Positions 1 through 4,249 of a stretch of 5,780 bases of DNA are shown here, piece after piece (position 1 is the stretch's first letter; each line of letters begins with the position of its first letter). The position numbers and the translations under genes are program-made. The DNA lies in the NCBI GenBank assembly GCA_013693915.1, contig CP059264.1:41194-46973 (forward strand). The letters run 5' to 3'. The stretch comes from Dechloromonas sp. (GTDB lineage: Bacteria > Pseudomonadota > Gammaproteobacteria > Burkholderiales > Rhodocyclaceae). The notes under the pieces were generated by a model. That model saw only the letters and a program-made list of their open reading frames with translations, was not told the DNA's origin and did not search any database.

Positions 1-372
1 GGCCCCGGACTCCTGCGCGAACTCGAAGGTCTCGCCAACCGCGGCTACACCGACGGCTTCTTCGAGCGTCACCACGATGCCGATTACCAGAGTTACCTGA
101 AGGGTCACTCCGTATCCGACCGCAGCCTCTACGCCGGCGACGCCGTGCGCTTCGACGTCGCGCGCGGCCTCATGGAGGTCGAGGTCAAGAACCGCTTTGC
201 CGTCGGCGACCGCCTCGAATGCGTGCACCCGTCCGGCAACCATGAGTGGGCGCTTGCTCGCATGGAAGACTCGGCCGGAGGGAACGTCGCCATTGCCCCC
301 GGCAACGGCCACCGGGTCTGGCTGAAACTGCCGCCGGAGAAGGCGGGCGCCTTCATCGCCCGCTTCATCTGA
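1..372 (+). CDS. trhP: tRNA 5-hydroxyuridine synthesis protein TrhP (YegQ), peptidase U32 family, C-terminal fragment
   Basis: An open frame runs from the first base of the window to TGA at 370-372, giving 123 residues; the N-terminal part lies outside. The fragment resembles the C-terminal part of E. coli YegQ/TrhP (about 450 aa). NRGYTDGFF (residues 13-21) matches the NRGYT-GF signature at the end of the U32 core. A small beta-rich C-terminal domain follows, with EVKNRFAVGD (61-70) and APGNGHRVWL (99-108). Known family role: TrhP works in prephenate-dependent hydroxylation of U34 in certain tRNAs (ho5U, the precursor of cmo5U/mo5U wobble modifications), probably as an iron-sulfur cytosolic enzyme. 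The catalytic core and its cysteines are not in the window, so activity cannot be judged. Another U32-family member, such as a collagenase-like protease, is possible but fits less well. The next gene starts 24 bp downstream on the same strand, so co-transcription is likely. Confidence 0.85.
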   Translation, partial: GPGLLRELEGLANRGYTDGFFERHHDADYQSYLKGHSVSDRSLYAGDAVRFDVARGLMEVEVKNRFAVGDRLECVHPSGNHEWALARMEDSAGGNVAIAPGNGHRVWLKLPPEKAGAFIARFI

Positions 373-396
373 AGCTGCTCCATTGGAATCCGGGCC

Positions 397-1446
397 ATGA
401 ATGTCAACCGCATGCCGCTGATCGACGCCCTCAAGGCGATCGGCTCACAATTGATCGTCCTCCATCATCTCGCCGCCTACGGGCCGCTGGCCAACGCCGC
501 CCAACTACTCGTGCCGGGCACCATCGGCTGGTTCTACGATTACGCGCGCATCGCCGTCCAGATCTTTCTCGTCATAGCCGGATTCCTTGCGGCGCGCGGG
601 ATGTCGCCGCAGGGTGGAGCGCTGACCGCTTCGCCGTGGCCGCTCATCGCCAGGCGCTACCTGCGGCTGGCCATTCCCTATTTCGCCGCCATCGCGCTGG
701 CGATCGCCGGCGCCGCGCTGGCCGATGTGTGGATGGACGACGAATCGATTCCGGCGCAGCCGACGCTGGCGCAACTGGCCGCCCACGCCCTGCTGCTGCA
801 GAGCGTGCTCGGCTTCGATTCACTGTCGGCCGGGCTCTGGTACGTTGCCATCGACTTCCAGCTTTTCGCGCTGATGACCTTGCTGCTCTGGGCCGGGCGC
901 CGGGCCGGCAGGGCGGAATGGCTCATTCTCGCCATGGCGGCAGGTTCGCTGTTCTGGTTCAACCGCATCGAGAACCTGGACATCTGGGCAATCTACTTCT
1001 TCGGCTCGTACGGGCTGGGCGCTGCCGCGTGGTGGAGCGGAGACCGCCGGCGAGCGGCGGCCTGGCTGGGAATCATCGCCGGCGTCGCGCTCGCCGCCCT
1101 GTTCGTCGACTTCCGCCTGCGCATCGCCGTCGCGCTGGCGGTCGCGCTGACGCTCGTTCTCAGCCGGCGCAGCGGCCTTCTGGAACGCTGGCCGGACTGG
1201 CCGATAGTTGCCTTCCTCGGACGCATTTCCTACGCGCTGTTCCTCGTCCACTTCCCGGTCTGCCTGCTGGCGAACGCGCTCTTCGTCCGCCTCGGCCTGC
1301 ACGCACCGGGCACAGCGCTGGCTTTCATGGCCATGGCCTGGGCCGCAAGCATCACCGTCGCCACGCTGTTCTACCGCTGGGTCGAGAAGCCCGCCGCCAG
1401 CGGGCGGATCGCCGCCGCGCTCGGCCTAGCCCCGGGCAAGGCCTGA
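397..1446 (+). CDS. Acyltransferase family 3 membrane protein (OafA/YrhL-like)
   Basis: This 349-aa, strongly hydrophobic protein has about ten likely membrane segments and the motifs of the acyltransferase-3 family. These are K-x10-H near the N-terminus (Lys13 to His24, in IVLHH), FLVIAGFL (57-64), RRYLRL (86-91), GLWYVAIDFQLFAL (146-159, the counterpart of the usual LW-L-VE-QFY segment, with Asp in place of Glu), ISYALFLVHFPV (277-288) and FYRWVEKP (325-332). Such proteins move acyl groups, usually acetyl, across or at the inner membrane onto sugars of lipopolysaccharide, exopolysaccharide, peptidoglycan or other glycans. The acceptor cannot be told from the sequence. There is no fused SGNH domain; the length fits the single-domain subgroup. 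ATG 397 is preceded by a modest GGAA eight bases upstream; ATG 412 is an alternative. It lies 24 bp after the TrhP gene with no promoter evident, so it probably belongs to the same transcript. No glycan biosynthesis genes adjoin it. Confidence 0.88.
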   Translation: MNVNRMPLIDALKAIGSQLIVLHHLAAYGPLANAAQLLVPGTIGWFYDYARIAVQIFLVIAGFLAARGMSPQGGALTASPWPLIARRYLRLAIPYFAAIALAIAGAALADVWMDDESIPAQPTLAQLAAHALLLQSVLGFDSLSAGLWYVAIDFQLFALMTLLLWAGRRAGRAEWLILAMAAGSLFWFNRIENLDIWAIYFFGSYGLGAAAWWSGDRRRAAAWLGIIAGVALAALFVDFRLRIAVALAVALTLVLSRRSGLLERWPDWPIVAFLGRISYALFLVHFPVCLLANALFVRLGLHAPGTALAFMAMAWAASITVATLFYRWVEKPAASGRIAAALGLAPGKA

Positions 1447-1462
1447 GCGCCAGCCGACCAGC

Positions 1463-2215
1463 CTACATCCTGGCCTTGTCGGTCGGCGTTCTGCACATCA
1501 GCGACCGCGGAGTCTTGAGACTTGCCTGATAGGCGGCGACGGCAACCAGCTGGGCATCGTCGTAGCTCTTGATGGCTTCGAACATCTCTCCGGGAACATC
1601 GTTGCGCTTTCCATCGCGCACCTCTGTCATCTGCCGCAGCAGATACTTGTAATGCTGCCCTGCGAGGACTGGGTAAAGCGCATCCTTGCTTCCCTCGCCA
1701 CTCGGCTGGTGGCACTTGGCGCACTTGTATTCGTAGAGTTGCTTGCCCTCGGCCACCTGCCGGGCCGCATCGGCGCCCTGATACTTGCCCGAGTCCAGCG
1801 GGAAGCACAGGGTCCCGACATAGGCGGCAACGTCAGCCACCGCCTGCGGACCGGGCAGTTTCCTGGCGAACGGGTACATCGTCGGGTTGTAACGCACTCC
1901 GGAGCGAATGTCGGCGAGTTGCTTGATCAGCACTGTCTGGTGCTGGCCAGCCAGTTGCGCGATGCTGCCGTCACGATTGCCGGCGCCGCTCGAAAGGTGG
2001 CAGGGTTCGCAGTAGGCCGCGTAATACTTCTGGCCAGTCCGCCAGTTCCCCTTGAGCTTGAGGGCCTCGTCCTTCTCAATGCGTGGGGTGTTCGCAGGGT
2101 AACGCCTGATGTCGATACCGGCCTTCGCTTCCTCCTCCGCCTGCACGCCGGTGAACACAAGCCCGCACGCCCCGGCCGCGAACATCGCGAACTTCATCGT
2201 CGACTTTGCTTTCAT
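1463..2215 (-). CDS. Diheme cytochrome c, cytochrome c4-like, periplasmic
   Basis: This 250-aa protein starts with a signal peptide (hydrophobic segment about residues 8-24, predicted cleavage after VQA at 26). Two tandem class I cytochrome c domains follow. Heme-binding motifs are CEPCH (69-73) and CAKCH (165-169); Met113 (NPTMYPF) and Met211 (GEMFEAI) are the likely axial ligands. The halves are a clear internal duplication: LAGQH occurs at 88-92 and 184-188, each followed by a similar helix and an AAY segment. This matches the cytochrome c4 group, periplasmic electron carriers to terminal oxidases or other reductases; the redox partner is not shown here. Extra cysteines occur at 137 and 241, one near the end of each domain. 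A strong ribosome site (AGGAGG, 4 nt before ATG at 2215) supports the start. A lipoprotein reading at Cys17 is unlikely because the lipobox is poor. It converges with the acyltransferase, with 16 bp between stops and no hairpin visible there. Confidence 0.93.
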   Translation of the reverse strand: MKAKSTMKFAMFAAGACGLVFTGVQAEEEAKAGIDIRRYPANTPRIEKDEALKLKGNWRTGQKYYAAYCEPCHLSSGAGNRDGSIAQLAGQHQTVLIKQLADIRSGVRYNPTMYPFARKLPGPQAVADVAAYVGTLCFPLDSGKYQGADAARQVAEGKQLYEYKCAKCHQPSGEGSKDALYPVLAGQHYKYLLRQMTEVRDGKRNDVPGEMFEAIKSYDDAQLVAVAAYQASLKTPRSLMCRTPTDKARM

Positions 2216-2218
2216 GGC

Positions 2219-2226
2219 CCCTCCTC
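2219..2226 (-). promoter_or_regulatory. Strong ribosome binding site of the cytochrome gene
   Basis: The minus strand reads GAGGAGGGGCC directly before ATG 2215. A full AGGAGG core sits 4 nt from the start codon, which fixes the start at 2215 rather than the internal Met7. Confidence 0.7.
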
Positions 2227-2230
2227 TTTG

Positions 2231-2257
2231 TTACTTGTTCAATCGCCGGCTTACTTG
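2231..2257 (-). repeat. Direct heptamer repeat upstream of cytochrome gene
   Basis: On the minus strand, CAAGTAA occurs twice with start points exactly 20 bp apart (+ strand TTACTTG at 2231-2237 and 2251-2257). The copy nearer the gene lies directly upstream of the AGGAGG ribosome site. Two-turn helical spacing of identical heptamers could be an operator for a dimeric regulator, but seven bases is short and no regulator can be named. Confidence 0.25.
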
Positions 2258-2523
2258 ACCTGTGGTGAGCGTCGGCCAGCAAGAGCAACCACGGAGCAGC
2301 CTCGCCGATGTGGCTGGGGACACTTGTCCAAACGATGGCGATCCGAGGTTTCAATCCGGGCCGGTATGCCCGATCTGCCGACCGATACCCGGTCAACGGC
2401 GCACCAGTGGAGCCGGGGAGCCGGCTTTCCGGCCGACCCGCCGACGGCTCGAAGTGAACGAAGGACTCCGGCTTCCCCGTCCCTTGGCTGCACGCCCGCG
2501 GGATGGTTGGTCCGGCATGGTTT

Positions 2524-2817
2524 CTATCCCATCTTGCCGAGAATCCCGTTCATTTCGTCCTTGGAGAAGGCTCTCAAGGTCTGCCCGCGGACGTTCCCCG
2601 CGGAGCCGATTGCCAGCGCGAATGCGGTTGCCGACTCTTCATCCTGCGCCTCGATGACGGCAACCAGATCATATTGCCCGAGTGTCCAGTAAATCTGCGG
2701 CATGCGGGCGCCGAACATCTTTGCCGCCTCCATTACTGCCTCGGCGCGTTTCGTGGTTTCCTTGACGCTGCGGATCCCCTGGTCGGTAAAGTTCATCAGC
2801 GCTATGTACGTACCCAT
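2524..2817 (-). CDS. GYD-domain protein (small, unknown function)
   Basis: This 97-aa soluble protein begins MGTYIALMNF and carries the family-defining segment as GQYDLVAVIEA (47-57). The layout is a beta strand, then FTDQGIRSVKETTKRAEA (helix, 10-27), a second helix with MEAAKMFGA, the strand QIYWTLGQYDLV, a helix DEESATAFALAI (59-70), and the strand RGQTLRAFS (77-85). This is the length and order of GYD proteins, which are predicted to form a ferredoxin-like alpha/beta fold and have no established biochemical role. The canonical G-Y-D is G-Q-Y-D here. The start at 2817 is supported by GAGGAG with a 7-nt spacer. It lies 73 bp downstream of the VOC gene on the same strand with an inverted repeat between them, so it may be co-transcribed or separately attenuated. 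The family call is firm; the function is unknown. Confidence 0.88.
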   Translation of the reverse strand: MGTYIALMNFTDQGIRSVKETTKRAEAVMEAAKMFGARMPQIYWTLGQYDLVAVIEAQDEESATAFALAIGSAGNVRGQTLRAFSKDEMNGILGKMG

Positions 2818-2838
2818 GATCGATCTCCTCATGACAAA

Positions 2839-2872
2839 CGGGACCTCGGACACCAAGCCGGCGACGGTCCCG
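2839..2872 (-). promoter_or_regulatory. Inverted repeat between VOC and GYD genes
   Basis: Perfect 7-bp arms CGGGACC (2839-2845) and GGTCCCG (2866-2872) enclose a 20-nt loop. On the minus strand the second arm is followed by TTTGTCATGAGGAG, which includes the GYD ribosome site. It could be a weak terminator or attenuator after the VOC gene, a 5'-UTR stem affecting GYD translation, or an operator. The loop is long and the T-run has only three bases, so it is a poor intrinsic terminator. Confidence 0.35.
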
Positions 2873-2890
2873 AAAACGCCGGCCGTGATG

Positions 2891-3289
2891 TCAGGTTTTA
2901 TCCGTTGCCGCATCCTCGATCGGCGAGCAGAACCAGATGCGGTTGCCCTCGCTGTCGAGGAAGCTTCCCACGTAGAAGCCTTCCGCGGGGTACGGCTGCA
3001 CGGGATCGGCAATGGCCACGCCGCGCGCCCGGAGCGCGCGCTCCGTATCGGGCGCATGTTCGGTTGCGAGGGTGATGCGCGGATTGAGCTGGTCCGTGGG
3101 AGCCGCATACCAGCCGTCATGCCTGGACTTCAGCATCACGATGACATTGCCCAGACTGAAGCCGACCTGACGCATGCCCTCGAACGCGGGAGGCAAGCCC
3201 AGCGTTTCGCCGTAGAAGCGTCTCGCACGCGGCAAATCCTCAGCCGCCAGCGCCACGACCTTGAGTCCCTGAAAACCCGGGGAGTTCAT
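2891..3289 (-). CDS. VOC superfamily (glyoxalase/bleomycin-resistance fold) protein, apparently lacking metal ligands
   Basis: This 132-aa protein is of usual single-domain VOC length with two beta-alpha-beta-beta-beta units. Unit one is LKVVALAAEDLPRARRFYGE (9-28) plus LGLP and a GFSLGNVIVML strand (43-53). Unit two is RITLATEHAPDTERALRARG (71-90), then the YVGSFLDSEGNRIWFCSP ending (106-123). The DL-RA-RFY-ETLGL and D-EGNRIW segments are typical. Known members bind a divalent metal through His/Glu on strands 1, 4, 5 and 8. Here the usual strand-1 His is Val11, the strand-5 His position reads R71/I72, and the final Glu of GN-I-E is Trp119, so a metal centre is doubtful. It may instead bind a ligand, as bleomycin-resistance proteins do, or be a diverged dioxygenase or isomerase; the substrate is unknown. 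AAGGAGGG lies 5 nt before ATG 3289, which fixes the start. It is the first gene of the minus-strand pair with GYD and is divergent from the response regulator. Confidence 0.88.
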   Translation of the reverse strand: MNSPGFQGLKVVALAAEDLPRARRFYGETLGLPPAFEGMRQVGFSLGNVIVMLKSRHDGWYAAPTDQLNPRITLATEHAPDTERALRARGVAIADPVQPYPAEGFYVGSFLDSEGNRIWFCSPIEDAATDKT

Positions 3290-3358
3290 GCTGACCCTCC
3301 TTTCCGCTTCATCGAATGGAAACAGGAGATGCTGTCGCGTGAATTGCCTTTTGCTGTT

Positions 3359-3378
3359 TTGACAAACCGTCTTGCCAA
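3359..3378. promoter_or_regulatory. Imperfect palindrome with TTG-N-CAA half sites, possible operator or -35 region
   Basis: TTGACAA-ACCGTC-TTGCCAA agrees with its reverse complement at 14 of 20 positions, and each half is itself near-palindromic. On the + strand it includes a perfect -35 hexamer TTGACA (3359-3364), with only a mediocre -10 (TTCAGT, 3383-3388, 18-bp spacer). On the minus strand it supplies TTGGCA. Its place between divergent genes fits an operator, but no regulator can be assigned. Confidence 0.3.
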
Positions 3379-3399
3379 TCAGTTCAGTCCTGGACGAAA

Positions 3400-3432
3400 C
3401 CAATCGCTGGCGGGGGCGGGGGCAGCGAATGG
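3400..3432. repeat. Stem-loop with G-rich loop (two G5 runs)
   Basis: Arms CCA-A-TCGCTG (3400-3409) and CAGCGA-A-TGG (3423-3432) pair over nine positions with one A/A mismatch. The 13-nt loop is GC plus two runs of five G separated by C. A further GGGG follows at 3431-3434. The arrangement could extrude as a hairpin or support a quadruplex on the + strand. Its role is unknown. Confidence 0.45.
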
Positions 3433-3474
3433 GGAGAGCCGAAAGGCGGTGAAATTTGCTGTTGCGCGGCAGGT

Positions 3475-3502
3475 CGCTCCATTGGAGCGTTGTCGCTACA
3501 AT
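3475..3502 (+). promoter_or_regulatory. Putative promoter of the two-component genes with adjoining palindrome
   Basis: TACAAT at 3497-3502 matches the sigma-70 -10 consensus at five of six positions, and it sits about 85 bp before the response regulator start. The -35 region at about 3474-3479 (TCGCTC) is poor. A perfect palindrome CGCTCCA-T-TGGAGCG (3475-3489) covers the spacer and -35 area, ending 7 bp before the -10. This suggests a promoter that needs an activator or is blocked by a repressor bound there. Transcription would begin near 3509. Confidence 0.4.
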
Positions 3503-3508
3503 GCCGCC

Positions 3509-3580
3509 ATGCATTCTCCGGAAGCCGCGATGTCAAGGAAACCTCATCGGCACAGCCGACACCGCGCCGGCCCGGCGTAA
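3509..3580 (+). CDS. Possible short leader peptide (23 aa) before the response regulator
   Basis: ATG 3509 to TAA 3580 encodes 23 residues beginning MHSPEAAM and rich in His and Arg (four His, four Arg, one Lys). An inner ATG at 3530 has GGAAG five bases upstream and would give 16 residues. The stop lies six bases before the response regulator ATG, which itself has no Shine-Dalgarno sequence (upstream bases GTAACCCGCA), so translational coupling is conceivable. The composition may simply reflect GC-rich DNA. No homologue is recognised and expression is unproven. Confidence 0.25.
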   Translation: MHSPEAAMSRKPHRHSRHRAGPA

Positions 3581-3586
3581 CCCGCA

Positions 3587-4249
3587 ATGCGCATCCTGAT
3601 CGTCGAAGACGACCCGATGATTGGCGCGAGCATCCGCAGCGGCCTTCGCCAGGACGGCTACACGGCGGACTGGGCGCGTGACGGGAATTCCGCCGAACTG
3701 GCGGTGGCGACCCACGAATACGATGCGATCCTGCTTGACCTGGGGCTCCCCGGCAGGAGCGGGCTGGAACTGCTGGCGCAGTGGCGGCAGAAGCGCAACA
3801 TGGTGCCGATCCTGATCATCACCGCGAAGGACTCGGTCGACGACCGGATTGCCGGCCTCGATTCCGGCGCCGACGACTATCTGGTCAAGCCCTTCGACTT
3901 GAACGAGCTGGCCGCCCGCCTGCGGGCGTTGCTGCGCCGACGCTCGGGAAGGGCGACGCCAGTGATCGAGCACGGACCACTGCATCTCGATCCGGCGACC
4001 CACGAAGTGCGCCTGAACGGAAGCGCGATCAAGCTTTCGGGCCGCGAGTTCGCGCTGCTGCATGCCCTGCTGCAGGCGCCCGGCGTTCCGCTTTCCCGCA
4101 GCCAGCTCGAAGACCGGCTGTACGGATGGGGCGAGGAAATCGGCAGCAACGCGGTCGAGGTGCACATCCACGCCCTGCGCCGGAAGATCGGCAGCGAACT
4201 GATCAGGAACGTTCGCGGCGTGGGCTACATGGTACCGCGACAGCCATGA
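3587..4249 (+). CDS. OmpR/PhoB-family response regulator, QseB/PmrA-like
   Basis: This 220-aa regulator has the family's usual length. The receiver domain (1 to about 116) shows the acidic pair Asp8/Asp9, phosphoacceptor Asp51 (ILLDLGLPG), Thr79 (IITAKDS) and Lys101 (VKPFDL). A short linker leads to a C-terminal winged helix (about 125-218) with LSGREFALL (150-158), the QseB/PmrA-style segment LYGWGEEIGSNAVEVHIHAL (178-197) and NVRGVGYMV. It should act in the cytoplasm as a transcription factor binding tandem direct repeats once phosphorylated at Asp51 by the kinase encoded next. The stop overlaps the kinase start in ATGA, typical of translational coupling. The start is set by the conserved MRILIVEDD opening, although no clear ribosome site precedes it. 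QseB, PmrA and TctD-type names cannot be separated safely from sequence alone, so no symbol is given. A matching CTTAAG-type box lies downstream of the kinase. Confidence 0.93.
   Translation: MRILIVEDDPMIGASIRSGLRQDGYTADWARDGNSAELAVATHEYDAILLDLGLPGRSGLELLAQWRQKRNMVPILIITAKDSVDDRIAGLDSGADDYLVKPFDLNELAARLRALLRRRSGRATPVIEHGPLHLDPATHEVRLNGSAIKLSGREFALLHALLQAPGVPLSRSQLEDRLYGWGEEIGSNAVEVHIHALRRKIGSELIRNVRGVGYMVPRQP

Larger units (their letters stand above)
2216..2523. other. 308-bp intergenic region without a convincing gene
   Basis: The region lies between the GYD gene and the cytochrome gene, both read on the minus strand. Open frames crossing it on either strand give arginine/proline-rich products of no recognisable family and without good ribosome sites. 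It contains several short inverted repeats: GACCG-ATACC-CGGTC at 2380-2394, GGACA-CT-TGTCC at 2318-2329, and GCCGG/CCGGC at 2412-2433. It also has a direct repeat TTACTTG at 2231-2237 and 2251-2257, just upstream of the cytochrome ribosome site. None of the hairpins is followed by a proper T-run, so no terminator for the GYD gene is called. I found no sigma-70 promoter good enough to call, although the cytochrome gene probably starts transcription here. Confidence 0.5.
3290..3586. other. Divergent intergenic region between the VOC gene (-) and response regulator (+)
   Basis: This stretch of about 297 bp should carry both outward promoters. It holds an imperfect palindrome around a consensus TTGACA (3359-3378), a stem with a G-rich loop (3400-3432), a perfect 15-bp palindrome (3475-3489) beside a TACAAT hexamer (3497-3502), and a short reading frame (3509-3580) ending six bases before the response regulator. 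The minus-strand promoter for the VOC gene is not clear: TTGGCA on the minus strand at 3378-3373 could be a -35, but no good -10 follows. No CTTAAG-type box is present here. Confidence 0.5.

Noticed and set aside
377..387. GCTCCATTGGA shared between the acyltransferase leader and the palindrome at 3476-3486
   Set aside because: An 11-base match is expected a few times by chance in a window of this size, and the first copy lacks the full palindrome.
246..1529. Long + strand open frame (427 codons) overlapping the acyltransferase
   Set aside because: It is the wrong frame of the acyltransferase gene. The product is Arg/Pro/Ala-rich with no family resemblance, while the 397-1446 frame shows all the acyltransferase-3 motifs.
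2349..2359. GGTTTCAATCC, resembling part of some CRISPR repeats
   Set aside because: It is a single occurrence with no regular repetition or spacer structure in the window.
2380..2394. GACCG-ATACC-CGGTC hairpin as a terminator for the GYD gene
   Set aside because: It is about 130 bp past the stop, has only a 5-bp stem, and no T-run follows on the minus strand.
1652..2692. Long + strand open frame (346 codons) opposite the cytochrome
   Set aside because: It is antisense to a clear diheme cytochrome and continues through the intergenic region. It has no recognisable domain and its existence follows from GC-rich codon bias.
3781..4245. Upstream extension of the kinase frame into the response regulator
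   Set aside because: The frame is open but reads through the regulator in a wrong frame. The membrane segment of the kinase starts right after ATG 4246, which overlaps the regulator stop as expected.
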